Of a stretch of DNA of 32,636 bases, positions 7,338 to 16,881 are shown piece after piece. Position 1 is the first letter of the stretch, and each line of letters starts with the position of its first letter. The notes under the pieces were generated by a model. The model did no database searches. It was not told the DNA's origin and saw only the letters and a program-made list of their open reading frames with translations. The stretch is from positions 1 to 32,636 of IMG/VR virus record IMGVR_UViG_3300028840_001200. One strand, given 5' to 3'. The DNA comes from a virus. The position numbers and the translations under genes were made by a program.

Positions 7338-9920
7338 ATGGCAAGAGTAATTAAACAAACATATCAAGTAGATGATAAAGGTAGTGCGACAGTAAGAACA
7401 GCAACTAAGTCTATCAATGATAGTCTCGATACTGTTGATAAAAAGTCTAGTGATATTACAAAGTCAATGAAAACTTCGTGGACATCACTTGTGAGTATCA
7501 TTGGTGCTGCTGGTCTTGGTCTTGCCTTTAAGAATCTTATAACAGATACAATTGGTTATGCAGATCAGTTAGGTAAATTAAATACACGTCTTGGCGTTAA
7601 TGTTGTTAATATGGATAAGTTACGACAGGTAGCTGATCTATCAGGTGTGACATTTGAAACATTAACAATGGCAATTCAAAGAATGACTCGTAGGCTTGTT
7701 GATGCTGAAGCAGGTGGAGGCCCAGCAGCTGATGCCATAAAGGAATTGGGGATTAATGTAAAAGACTTAGCAAATTTAACACCAGATCAAAAATTCCTTG
7801 CGATTGCTGATGCATTATCAAAAGTTGATGATGGTAGTCAAAGAGTCGCTCTTGCTTTTAAATTGTTTGATTCAGAAGGTGTTAAAGTTCTACAAATGTT
7901 ACCTGGTCTAGCAGATGGTCTTGAAAACATTACATCAAATATGTCTGTTGAAAAAGCAAAGGCAGCTGAACAGTTCAATGATCAGATGACACAATTACGT
8001 GAAGAATTTCAACAGCTTGCATTAGAAACATTACCTCTTTTAAATAAACTTCTTAAATTGTTTGCTGATAATATAGGACTTATTGCAGGATCAGCATTAT
8101 CATTGGTAGGTATAAAATTAGCTGCGTGGTTCTGGGGTGTTACTAAATCATTAATTGCTATGGAAGCTGCATTTGCTGGAGTTGGATTTCTAAAATGGGC
8201 AAAGAATCTAATTACCGTTGCAATGGCAGCAAGGACTGTATCTGGTGCCCTTGCTATAGTCGGTACTACTGCGTTAGCAACTTCTCCTGCACTTGCTGGT
8301 TTTCTGGCGTTTGCTTCAAATCCTTGGGTTCTTGGTATAGGTGCTGTACTATTAGCTGTTGGAGCAGCATTCTTAGTTTTATCAAGGGATGCAAAAAGAA
8401 CAGCAGATGAATTAGAATTAACAAAAGAGCAAATTGAAGGATTAAATGAAGCAGTAGATAGATTTAAAACAGGTAAGTCTATCCTATCAGATGAAGAAGT
8501 TGAACAAATAAGAGCATACAACAATCAAATTAATGATTTAACATCTGCTCTTAATGATTTAGAATCAAGAGGCCAAGAATTTATGTTGGTCCCATCTGAA
8601 GAGGATGCAACACAATTAAAATGGGTTAAAACTATTGATTTAGTTAAACAATATCAAGACGAAATAGCAAAACTACAAGAAAAAATAAATGCTATCTTAG
8701 ATCCAGAAAGTCAATCAGAAGGCATTAGTGATGAAACAATTAAAAAACTTGAAAATAACATTAAGAAAGTAGAAGAGTTAAATGAAAGAATAGCTATTCG
8801 TAAACTTCAATTGATTGGAAATGAAGAAGAAGCTGAAATCAAATCAATGGAAGCTAGATATGAAAAATTCGTTGAGGAAGCTGGTAAGACAGCTGAACAA
8901 AGAAAGAAAATCAATGAAACATTACAATTAGAAATTGCAGCTATCAGTAAGAAATATCGTGATAAAGAATTAGAAGCAGAGTTAGAAAAACAACGAGAGC
9001 TTGATGAAATTATTGCTAAAGGTGTGACGTATGCGATTGAAGCTGCTGAACAACAATTAGCTGAAGAAACAAGAATTAACAATGAAAGAATTGCTAGAGA
9101 AAAAGAAATACACGATACTATTCTTGATGAAATGAATCAATTATCAATGAGTGAATTTGACTATCAAAGATTGATGCTTGAAAAGACTTATGATGAATAT
9201 GCTAAAATATATGGTGATATCAGTACGTTAAAAGAATGGTATGCACAAAAATCAGCTGAAATAACAAACGCTGAGTTTGAGGCAAATAAATCAGCTCTTG
9301 AAAGATGGATGGATAGTGCTCAAACTGAATATGAACAATTTGAAGCTATTGTAATACGAGCAGCAGAATCATTCTCATCAGGATTAGCTGATGCTACTGT
9401 TAATTGGTTTCAGGATTGGGTTAATGGTGTTGAGGATGCAGAAGAAGCATTTAAGAAATTCGCAGCTACATTCTTAGCTGAAATTGCTAAAATGATCATA
9501 CAACAAATCATCTTAAATTCACTTAAATCTTGGGGATGGTTCCCGAATGAAGATGGTAATGTAATTGATAATGGTAATGTGATACCTCATGCCAGAGGTG
9601 GTGTTGTAACAGGACCAACTACATTTCCAATGGCAAATGGTGTTGGATTAATGGGTGAAGCAGGTCCTGAAGCAATTATGCCATTAACAAGAGGTCCTAA
9701 TGGTAAATTGGGTGTTACAGCACAAACAGATGGTATGAACAAAGAAACTGAATCAGATCCACCAGCACAATATTATATAAACATACAAGCAATGGATTCA
9801 GAATCATTTGCTAATTTTACGAAACGTAATCCTTCTGCTATAATCGGGCCAATTACAGATGCCGTTAATAGAGGAGATACAAACGTAAGGAATACATTAA
9901 CGAAGGGGGTTAGATCATAA
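7338..9920 (+). CDS. Tail tape measure protein
   Basis: The 860-residue protein sets tail length and is ejected into the cell envelope at infection. The N-terminal 230 residues are helical (LGKLNTRLGVNVVNMDKLRQV is typical of tape measure N-termini). Two long hydrophobic stretches follow at about residues 243-280 and 297-347. Next is a long charged coiled coil (about 350-640). The C-terminal region contains FAATFLAEIAKMIIQQ and MGEAGPEAIMPL, both common in lambda H-type proteins. No lytic domain is evident. SD GAGG precedes the ATG; the stop overlaps the next start. Confidence 0.93.
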   Translation: MARVIKQTYQVDDKGSATVRTATKSINDSLDTVDKKSSDITKSMKTSWTSLVSIIGAAGLGLAFKNLITDTIGYADQLGKLNTRLGVNVVNMDKLRQVADLSGVTFETLTMAIQRMTRRLVDAEAGGGPAADAIKELGINVKDLANLTPDQKFLAIADALSKVDDGSQRVALAFKLFDSEGVKVLQMLPGLADGLENITSNMSVEKAKAAEQFNDQMTQLREEFQQLALETLPLLNKLLKLFADNIGLIAGSALSLVGIKLAAWFWGVTKSLIAMEAAFAGVGFLKWAKNLITVAMAARTVSGALAIVGTTALATSPALAGFLAFASNPWVLGIGAVLLAVGAAFLVLSRDAKRTADELELTKEQIEGLNEAVDRFKTGKSILSDEEVEQIRAYNNQINDLTSALNDLESRGQEFMLVPSEEDATQLKWVKTIDLVKQYQDEIAKLQEKINAILDPESQSEGISDETIKKLENNIKKVEELNERIAIRKLQLIGNEEEAEIKSMEARYEKFVEEAGKTAEQRKKINETLQLEIAAISKKYRDKELEAELEKQRELDEIIAKGVTYAIEAAEQQLAEETRINNERIAREKEIHDTILDEMNQLSMSEFDYQRLMLEKTYDEYAKIYGDISTLKEWYAQKSAEITNAEFEANKSALERWMDSAQTEYEQFEAIVIRAAESFSSGLADATVNWFQDWVNGVEDAEEAFKKFAATFLAEIAKMIIQQIILNSLKSWGWFPNEDGNVIDNGNVIPHARGGVVTGPTTFPMANGVGLMGEAGPEAIMPLTRGPNGKLGVTAQTDGMNKETESDPPAQYYINIQAMDSESFANFTKRNPSAIIGPITDAVNRGDTNVRNTLTKGVRS

Positions 9921-10525
9921 TGGCACTATATCCATCATATGCAGATGTTCCATATAGAAAACCTGTTGAGATGAATTTTAGATTTAAAACATTGTTTTCA
10001 AATTATGATTCTGAAGCAACAGAACAAAGAAAAAGAAAACAACAATTTCCAAAAATTGATGTTGCTATGGATTATTCTCTATGTGAAAGAGAAGAAATGG
10101 CTGAATTATATAATTTTTATATAGCAAGACAAGGACAATACGGATCATTTCATTGGATTGATATTGATTACGATGATTATGAAGGTCTTTATTTCGCAAC
10201 AGGTGATGGTGTAGAAACAACATTTGATCTTCCGGGAGCCAATACAAGTGCTCAGACTGTATATGGAGATTATGCTATATACAATCAAGCAGCAGATGCT
10301 ACATCAGCGGGTGATTACTATATATCAGATGGTAGTGGTGTAGATGGTGGAGATCAAGCAATATTCTTTGTACCTGTAGGTGAAGGCATCAAATTAACAG
10401 CTGATTTCACAGGACAATTAAAAATATTGTGTCGTTTTGATATGGATGTTTTCTCAAAGTCAAGTTTTTATGATATTGTAAGAACAGCAGGAGTACAATT
10501 AAAAGGATTACATTTGGACGAATAA
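9920..10525 (+). CDS. Distal tail protein, DUF2460-like
   Basis: The 201-residue protein has the pattern of the DUF2460/TIGR02217 family found right after the tape measure gene: an early PYRKPVEMNFRFKTL strand, a basic linker, then LCEREEMAELYNFYIARQG followed by FHWID. Proteins in this position form the distal tail ring joining tube and tip. The gene overlaps the tape measure stop (TAATG) and is 1 bp from the next gene. Confidence 0.72.
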   Translation: MALYPSYADVPYRKPVEMNFRFKTLFSNYDSEATEQRKRKQQFPKIDVAMDYSLCEREEMAELYNFYIARQGQYGSFHWIDIDYDDYEGLYFATGDGVETTFDLPGANTSAQTVYGDYAIYNQAADATSAGDYYISDGSGVDGGDQAIFFVPVGEGIKLTADFTGQLKILCRFDMDVFSKSSFYDIVRTAGVQLKGLHLDE

Positions 10526-10526
10526 T

Positions 10527-11201
10527 ATGAGAAATATAATACAAGATTATATAGACAAAGTAGGCTCAAGTGAGTTTATGTTCTTTAACTTACTTGAATT
10601 TCAAAGTAATGACTATACTTGGTATAGATATACTGACGCTGATACGGTACAATATATAAGTGATACATATCTAACAGGTGATTCGACCAGTCTTGTACGT
10701 TTTGATTCTGCTCAATTTACTGTAGAAAATATAACATACAGCACCGGAACCATTGTTGATAATATGTCAATAAAAATTGATAACAAGAATCAAGTAATGA
10801 CAGCATTATTCGGGGAAGATATGGAAGATGATCAACTCTGTAGACTATATAGAGTTGTATTTAATAATCAATTTGAAGTCATTGATGCTGTTATGATATT
10901 TGAAGGTTATCTTGATCCATATGAACTTGATGAATCAGAAATTAGATTTGATGTTGTATCAAAGTTTGTAAGATGGTCAGATAAATCATTCGCAAGACAT
11001 CCAGCGTTATGTAGATATAGACGATTTAAAGGTCCGAGGTGTCAATATACTGGCGATGAAACTGATTGTAATAGATTTTATGAGACTTGTGAGAGTTACG
11101 CAAATACAGCTAATTTTGGTGGTTTTAGATTCTTGCCAGATTTTATGAACAAGAATATCTGGTGGGGACCAACTCCAGAAGAAAGGCAAAAGGAAGGATA
11201 A
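10527..11201 (+). CDS. Minor tail protein L-like, probable iron-sulfur protein
   Basis: The 224-residue protein ends in a four-cysteine segment: ALCRYRRFKGPRCQY, then ETDCNRFYETC and NTANFGGFRFLP. This matches the C-terminal domain of lambda gpL and the DUF2163/BR0599 family, where four cysteines hold a 4Fe-4S cluster. It lies between the distal tail and K-like genes, in the lambda order M-L-K-I-J. The stop overlaps the next ATG (TAATG). Confidence 0.8.
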   Translation: MRNIIQDYIDKVGSSEFMFFNLLEFQSNDYTWYRYTDADTVQYISDTYLTGDSTSLVRFDSAQFTVENITYSTGTIVDNMSIKIDNKNQVMTALFGEDMEDDQLCRLYRVVFNNQFEVIDAVMIFEGYLDPYELDESEIRFDVVSKFVRWSDKSFARHPALCRYRRFKGPRCQYTGDETDCNRFYETCESYANTANFGGFRFLPDFMNKNIWWGPTPEERQKEG

Positions 11202-11635
11202 TGACAAGACTACCAGACGTTACATCAAAATGGTTAGGAACTGAATATACAACATATGGATTTACTCCAGAAGAGGGATGTGATTGTTTTTCGTTTTTAT
11301 ATAAAATTCTTGAAGATGATTATGGAGTGAAGTTACCATCCGAATGGAGAGGTTTCAATTTAGAAAACTACTATCAATTGTATATGGATGATGAAGAAAA
11401 AGCAATTGATTTATGGACAGAATTCTTTCAAGATTATTTAAAAGAAGTAGAAGAACACGAATTAATTAATGGGGATATACTTTTAGTTAAATCTACAATA
11501 CCACCAATTAAAAGATTCTTTGTAATATATATAGGTAATAAGAAAATAATTAACGTAGATCCCAAATATGGTGTTCGCCCTATGCATTTTAGACGAATGA
11601 AAATACTAAAAGTATTTAGAGGTGTTTCTAAATGA
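11201..11635 (+). CDS. NlpC/P60-like tail tip protein (lambda K-like)
   Basis: The 144-residue protein resembles the NlpC/P60 peptidase domain of lambda gpK. Near the N-terminus EEGCDCFSFLYKILED carries the candidate nucleophile Cys, and later GDILLV precedes FFVIYIGNKKIINV. In active enzymes a His normally stands just before the G-x-Y-x-G strand; here Val is found, so the protein may be structural and catalytically weak. I chose the ATG at 11201, preceded by AAGGAAGG and coupled to the L-like stop, over the in-frame ATG at 11162 inside the previous gene. Confidence 0.68.
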   Translation: MTRLPDVTSKWLGTEYTTYGFTPEEGCDCFSFLYKILEDDYGVKLPSEWRGFNLENYYQLYMDDEEKAIDLWTEFFQDYLKEVEEHELINGDILLVKSTIPPIKRFFVIYIGNKKIINVDPKYGVRPMHFRRMKILKVFRGVSK

Positions 11636-14196
11636 ATAAATTTTTCGACCAATACTATAAAAATATCCCTAAAGTAACTAAAATATATGACAAAGTTTGT
11701 ATAGATATTGAAACAGGTGAAGTTACTGAGGAAAGTTTTGAAGAATATGTTGGGGAGATTGCACAAGCAGGTGGTTGGGAAGGTTTCATCTTTGCAATTA
11801 TTCTATCATTAATTTCTGCATATCTTACATATCAACAAATGGATGATGTAGATGATACTCCAGAGATTGAAGGTCCTGGTCATAAAGCAAACACAAGAAC
11901 AACTGAAGCACCTTTACCTGTTGTATATGGAACAAGAAAAGTAGGTACAAATGATGTTTATGCTTGGACTGGTGGATATCATAGTAAAAAGTTGAAGATT
12001 GTTTCTACGTTATCTGAAGGTGAATGTGAAGGTATCTATGAAGAAGATGGTGTACCTCAAATATTTATAGACAAAGATATATATACAAAAGTTGGAAATA
12101 CTTTTGATTATACCTTCTATTCAGGTACAGATTCTCAAACATTCGATACAGATGTTAATGATGTTGATCCTAATTATACTGAAAATATGCGTCATACTTG
12201 CTATATAGTGTGGAATTTTACTTGGGATGAAGATATTTATAGAGGTTTACCTGAAAGACAACTTATCTTACAAGGAAAGAAGCTGTATGATTTTAGAACA
12301 TCAACAACTGCTTGGTCAGACAATCCTGTTGTAGCACTATATGATTTTCTTACAGATGATATTTATGGAATAGGGATAAGTTCTGATGATTTAGATATAA
12401 CCTCATTTACAGCAGCAGCTAACTATTGTGATACAAAAGAATTTTACATTGATATGGTAATGAAACCAACAAGGGATGAAGGTTCGTGGAGATTTGTTGA
12501 GCAGATATTGCATTGTTTCCGTGGTATGTTAAACTACTTTGATGGAAAATACTATCTACGTTATAAAGATTTAAATGAAGAATCACCTGTCGTTACAATT
12601 ACAGATGATATGATTGTTCAAGATGAGTCAGGTAGAGCACAGATACGTTTGATGAAACCTTCAAGTGTTGATAAACCTACGTCTTTAACTGTAGAATTTG
12701 AAGATAAAACAAAAAATTATGAAAAGAATTACATTCCACTTGGAGAGTTTGGTGGTCTTGGAAAAGACTATAGATTGAATGGAGTTACAAACTATGCTCA
12801 AGCAAGAATTTTAGGTATAACACATCTTGAAAGATTGAATCTAAACAGAACAATTATCGGTTCATTTAGAGATGATGCCCTATTGGTGGAACCAGGTGAT
12901 ATTGTTACATTAAACAGTACAGCACTTGCTATTTCAGATCAACTAATGAGAGTTAATCAAACTGTTATAAATCCTAATGGAACAGTATCATTGAATTTAC
13001 GTTTTGAATCATATGATCTTTACGATGATGATTATGATGAAAGTATAGAAGATATATATAATGTTGATCTGACAGATCCAAGTGAGGTATCTTCAATTGA
13101 GAATCCATCAATTGAAGAAGAAGTCTACTATTACAGAGGAAGAACATTCATCAGATTGAATATATCTTTTAATGTTCCAGATGATGAAGCATGGTTAGAT
13201 CACGTTAATGTGTGGGTCTCAACTGACGAACAAGCAACGTGGAATAAACAGTTTAATGTCCCAGCACGTTCTGGTGATACAGTAGATTTTTCAATTGATC
13301 CTGTTGAAGAAGGACAACGATATTTTATTGTGTTACAGACTGTTAATATGTGGAGAGTTACACAAGACTTTGATCAAGCTACAAAAATTGATAAAACAAT
13401 ACTTGGGAAGAGTGCTATTCCACCAGAAAGTTTGGAATATTTATCTGCTGTCCCGGGTGATAACTCCTTGATATTGATATCTGATAAATTAAATGATCCT
13501 GATATTGAAGTTTATGAATTTAGATTTGGACCTCAATGGATTGGTGGTGTATATATGGGATCATATAGAAGTCCTAATCTAACAATTAAAGGGATCAAAC
13601 CTGGATTCTTTGAATTTACAGCAAACACTCTTGGGACAAATGGTTTGTATGGACAAATTCCAAGATATGCATCAGCAAGAGTTCCACTTCCAAAAGGATA
13701 CACATATTTCAATACCTATACACACGATCCTTCAACTGGATCATTCAACAATACCCAAGCAGTTACATATAACGGTGAAAAATATGTTAAATGTAGTCAT
13801 AGCGGTGGGAATCTAACAGGTACATTTCATTCTAAAACTGTTGATATTGGTGCTTCAAATATAAATTCATATTTCATCTACATAGATACTGAGATAGTTG
13901 TAACAGGTCTTGGTACAACTTGGAATGAGATTGTACCTATACCAATGACGTGGAACGAACTTCAAGCATCAACAAATCAATGGGTAAAAATATTCGATAT
14001 TGATGTTGCTCCTGGAGTAGCTATGGAAATACAATATAAAGAGTATAGTTCTGATCCTTGGGGCGCTATCCAAAAAGCAGAATTTATCTCAGCTGTAATA
14101 ACGACACGATATATAAGATCAAAAATAATCATAACTGACCCAAGCGATGAGGTCAATGCTTTGGTAAAACAACCTAGCATAGTTCTATATAAATAG
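11632..14196 (+). CDS. Central tail tip / host attachment protein (gpI-gpJ-like)
   Basis: The 854-residue protein combines an N-terminal gpI-like hydrophobic helix (GFIFAIILSLISAYLTY, about residues 47-63) with a J-type tip protein. The segment TEAPLPVVYGTRKVG, the long domain around YDFLTDDIYGIGISSDDL and the strand VEPGDIVTLNS are typical of phage J and gp13-like baseplate hubs. Fibronectin-like domains follow from about residue 500. It caps the tail and probably starts receptor contact. It overlaps the K-like gene by ATGA. Confidence 0.88.
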   Translation: MNKFFDQYYKNIPKVTKIYDKVCIDIETGEVTEESFEEYVGEIAQAGGWEGFIFAIILSLISAYLTYQQMDDVDDTPEIEGPGHKANTRTTEAPLPVVYGTRKVGTNDVYAWTGGYHSKKLKIVSTLSEGECEGIYEEDGVPQIFIDKDIYTKVGNTFDYTFYSGTDSQTFDTDVNDVDPNYTENMRHTCYIVWNFTWDEDIYRGLPERQLILQGKKLYDFRTSTTAWSDNPVVALYDFLTDDIYGIGISSDDLDITSFTAAANYCDTKEFYIDMVMKPTRDEGSWRFVEQILHCFRGMLNYFDGKYYLRYKDLNEESPVVTITDDMIVQDESGRAQIRLMKPSSVDKPTSLTVEFEDKTKNYEKNYIPLGEFGGLGKDYRLNGVTNYAQARILGITHLERLNLNRTIIGSFRDDALLVEPGDIVTLNSTALAISDQLMRVNQTVINPNGTVSLNLRFESYDLYDDDYDESIEDIYNVDLTDPSEVSSIENPSIEEEVYYYRGRTFIRLNISFNVPDDEAWLDHVNVWVSTDEQATWNKQFNVPARSGDTVDFSIDPVEEGQRYFIVLQTVNMWRVTQDFDQATKIDKTILGKSAIPPESLEYLSAVPGDNSLILISDKLNDPDIEVYEFRFGPQWIGGVYMGSYRSPNLTIKGIKPGFFEFTANTLGTNGLYGQIPRYASARVPLPKGYTYFNTYTHDPSTGSFNNTQAVTYNGEKYVKCSHSGGNLTGTFHSKTVDIGASNINSYFIYIDTEIVVTGLGTTWNEIVPIPMTWNELQASTNQWVKIFDIDVAPGVAMEIQYKEYSSDPWGAIQKAEFISAVITTRYIRSKIIITDPSDEVNALVKQPSIVLYK

Positions 14197-14207
14197 GAGA
14201 ATTAAAA

Positions 14208-14915
14208 ATGGGACAAACGTGGGTATCAAATACATATCAAGGTGATCATACAGCTCAAACAGACTTGCAAAATATGGAAACAAATTTTGCTACCTTGAAG
14301 TCTACATTTTCAGGTACGTCTTCACCATCCAATGCAGAGGCTGGTATGCTTTGGTTTGATACAAATAAAAAATTGTTAAAGGTACGAAATCAAGCTAATT
14401 CTGCTTGGGATGGTGTTATGGCAGGAACAAAAGCACAGAGTAAAGTCTGGTTCTGGTCTAATGTAGCTGAAGATGGCTGGGTTGTTGATTCATCTACAAC
14501 TGATAGGGTATTAGCTGTTAAGGGTGGTAGTAATGCCTACAACGTGTCTGGTGGCTCGAATGCTGGTACTTGGACTCAACCTAATCACACACATACGATC
14601 TCTGCATCATCTGCTGGTGCTCACGTTCATAAGATACGAGAATCAGGTAATTCAAGTGATCAGGTTTATAATTCTAGTGGATCATTGGTAAATGTTAATT
14701 ATTCATCAAAGAATTCTGGTTATGGTGTTGCGTCAAATAGATATGTATCAGGAAGTGGAAAAGATCCAGCTGTATCTAGAAAATATGATAATAAAGATTG
14801 GTATTCACAAAGTAAAGGAGCACATACACATACAGGTACTGCTGCTTCTAATGCTACAGCTAATACATATAGACCAGCTGCTGCTGTCGGAACCATCCAA
14901 TATATGAATGTGTAA
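14208..14915 (+). CDS. Tail fibre/collar-like protein with HxH motifs
   Basis: The 235-residue protein has an N-terminal fibre attachment part (SNAEAGMLWFDTNKKLLKVR, common in phage fibres). Its C-terminal half is rich in Gly, Ser and His, with HTHTISASSAGAHVH and GAHTHTG. HxH pairs in trimeric phage fibre tips are known to bind iron. The end, TYRPAAAVGTIQYM, is shared by many collar/receptor-binding proteins. SD AGGAG precedes the ATG. It is the first gene of the adhesin block. Confidence 0.75.
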   Translation: MGQTWVSNTYQGDHTAQTDLQNMETNFATLKSTFSGTSSPSNAEAGMLWFDTNKKLLKVRNQANSAWDGVMAGTKAQSKVWFWSNVAEDGWVVDSSTTDRVLAVKGGSNAYNVSGGSNAGTWTQPNHTHTISASSAGAHVHKIRESGNSSDQVYNSSGSLVNVNYSSKNSGYGVASNRYVSGSGKDPAVSRKYDNKDWYSQSKGAHTHTGTAASNATANTYRPAAAVGTIQYMNV

Positions 14916-14925
14916 AGGAGTAAAG

Positions 14926-15420
14926 ATGTATTCAATTAAATTGATTGAAGTTAATAGAGGAATGATAGATGAAATTCATAATCTTTACTATCATTATTTC
15001 AATCCTGAAAAAGCAACTGTAATGGCTGAATCAATAGATAACAAATATATGACACACGCTTGTGTCTGTTTATATAAAGATAAAATTGTTGGTTGTATGG
15101 GTATAAATAGTGCAGGTAAAGGTGTTTATAATTTTATGTCTATTGTTACATCTAAACACCATCGTAGAAAAGGAATAGCATATGCAATAATTCAACTGGC
15201 AGTTAAATATCTATTTGAACTTGGAGCAACAAAAATAGTTAATCATAAACGTGAAAATGTCATTAAACATCAAATATTTACAGATATGGGATTTAAATTG
15301 ATAAATCATAAACCTAATGCTTCAACTGGATATTTATATACATATGGTCTAAGTCGTCAAGAAGCAGACTTTAAAAAACTTGAAAGAATATGGGGCAATA
15401 TTGATGTTAAGCAAAAATGA
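14926..15420 (+). CDS. GNAT-family N-acetyltransferase
   Basis: The 164-residue protein shows the GNAT fold pattern. The strand VGCMGINSAGKGVYNFMSIV leads to the acetyl-CoA binding loop HHRRKGIAYAII (Arg/Lys-x-Gly-x-Ala), then a helix, then VIKHQIFTDMGFKL, where GNAT enzymes carry their last conserved helix. It would move an acetyl group from acetyl-CoA to an amine; the target is not known. The ATG at 14926 has SD AAAGGAG and is preferred over the in-frame ATG at 14908. An enzyme inside a tail fibre block is notable; it may modify a virion adhesin or a host component. Confidence 0.82.
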   Translation: MYSIKLIEVNRGMIDEIHNLYYHYFNPEKATVMAESIDNKYMTHACVCLYKDKIVGCMGINSAGKGVYNFMSIVTSKHHRRKGIAYAIIQLAVKYLFELGATKIVNHKRENVIKHQIFTDMGFKLINHKPNASTGYLYTYGLSRQEADFKKLERIWGNIDVKQK

Positions 15421-15787
15421 TAAAAAATGGATCGAAGAAACAATCAGAACAGTTGTGGAGGATTGTCTAACTGTAGAAATCACAATGGAAAAAAGGCGAG
15501 ATGAAAAAACAGGACAACCTCTTGCTGTTCCAGAGATTACAAAAACAAATGAATATATTCCTGTTTATTGGGCAAAACATCTAGGTTACTTTGAAGGAGC
15601 ATTAAGAGGACTTCAAGAGCAAGTTACACTTGAAACAGCATCACAAGCAGAAAGATTAGGATCAATAACTAACTTATTGATAAACTTTGAAAATAGTCTC
15701 AAATGTGTAGCTGCTATTTCAGATAAAATGAAACAAATAGAACCATACATTGATGAAAAATTACTTGAGCATAAAGAGGAAGAATAA
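15404..15787 (+). CDS. Unknown protein of the fibre operon
   Basis: I do not recognise this 127-residue protein. It is mostly helical and charged, with an N-terminal segment KKWIEETIRTVVEDC and a C-terminal coiled coil ending EPYIDEKLLEHKEEE. There is no signal peptide or membrane helix. The ATG at 15404 overlaps the GNAT gene end by 17 bp; a TTG 24 bp upstream is the only alternative. It is coupled to the next gene (TAATG) and may be a fibre assembly helper, but this is only inferred from position. Confidence 0.6.
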   Translation: MLSKNDKKWIEETIRTVVEDCLTVEITMEKRRDEKTGQPLAVPEITKTNEYIPVYWAKHLGYFEGALRGLQEQVTLETASQAERLGSITNLLINFENSLKCVAAISDKMKQIEPYIDEKLLEHKEEE

Positions 15788-16881
15788 TGGCAATCGTAAC
15801 TTTAAATGGAGATAGAATCCTAAGCATTACGGGTGATGCATCACTTGGTATTGATGTTGGACCTTTACCTGCTGGAGCAAGTATTGACGTTTTACGATAT
15901 GATGGAACATCAATGGTCAATGTATCTGATACAACAGCATATACAGAATTTTATGTTGAACAATCAGCAGAAGAAGGATTCATTCTTCATTTACTTGATT
16001 CAACTGCTTATGTAACGCAGCTTGTTCAATGTACTTGGGATGATAGATATATCTTAACAAACGACAACGGAACTATACGAGTTAAAACGCCAGCAGAGTT
16101 GCAGTACGAGGCAGATAACTTAGAGTTTGACTCTGGTATTGTTCAAGCAGAAAATGTCATTGAGCAACAAATAAGGTACGATAGAAAGTTACCAACAGAT
16201 ATTGTCATTACCGATAAATCATTAAGGAATCCAGATAATCTAAAAGTTTTGTATAATGGGGATAATGATGATTATATAACAATAGATACAACATCTGATT
16301 TAGTTATAACAGATTCAACCTCAGAACTTAATTATTGGATTCAATATAGATTTCCTGTTGAAAGGATGATCAAGAAAGTATTTGTATATGGAGATTTTGA
16401 TACAACTGGATCTAATGTTATAGCTGCTTTCTTTGGACAATCATTAAATGGTACAGACTGGACTTATCTTGGATATGATTCTACGTCAGAGTCACTTGTT
16501 CAAATGTCATATGAAAATGCTCAAGCAAACTACTATGGATATACAGATGAACGTATGGATATTGATGGTGGAATTGGTCTGAGTGTTTTAAAGGGAACAG
16601 CAGCAAAATACTTCAGAATTTTCTTTTTAGAGCCAGAAACGGACATAAATGACCACAATTTCGAGTTAAGCGAGTTACGTTTTAATGAAATTGTAAAAGC
16701 ACAAGATATCGAAGTAGAGACATTATCTGCCTTTTCTGCTGATGTTGGATTAGTTACAGCAGGTGTCGTACAATCTTCAAACTTTGATGATGGCGGAGTG
16801 AGACTTGATCTTGATAATGATGTATTGAAGGTATATGATGCTGCTGGAACATTAAGAGTTGAATTGGGGAAACTATCATAA
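15787..16881 (+). CDS. Tail fibre/tip protein with J-type C-terminal module
   Basis: The 364-residue protein ends with VETLSAFSADVGLVTAGVVQ followed by VRLDLDNDVLKVYDAAG and LRVELGKL. This module often ends central tail fibres and J-like proteins. The middle (ELNYWIQYRFPVERMIKKV, then SLNGTDWTYLGYDS) has the layout of a discoidin-like sugar-binding beta sandwich, a tentative reading. It probably belongs to the adhesin complex. Start and stop both overlap neighbours by TAATG. Confidence 0.65.
   Translation: MAIVTLNGDRILSITGDASLGIDVGPLPAGASIDVLRYDGTSMVNVSDTTAYTEFYVEQSAEEGFILHLLDSTAYVTQLVQCTWDDRYILTNDNGTIRVKTPAELQYEADNLEFDSGIVQAENVIEQQIRYDRKLPTDIVITDKSLRNPDNLKVLYNGDNDDYITIDTTSDLVITDSTSELNYWIQYRFPVERMIKKVFVYGDFDTTGSNVIAAFFGQSLNGTDWTYLGYDSTSESLVQMSYENAQANYYGYTDERMDIDGGIGLSVLKGTAAKYFRIFFLEPETDINDHNFELSELRFNEIVKAQDIEVETLSAFSADVGLVTAGVVQSSNFDDGGVRLDLDNDVLKVYDAAGTLRVELGKLS

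Noticed and set aside
15380-15403. TTG start upstream of the 127-residue gene
   Set aside because: It is not impossible, but an ATG 24 bases on is simpler and no strong SD favours TTG.
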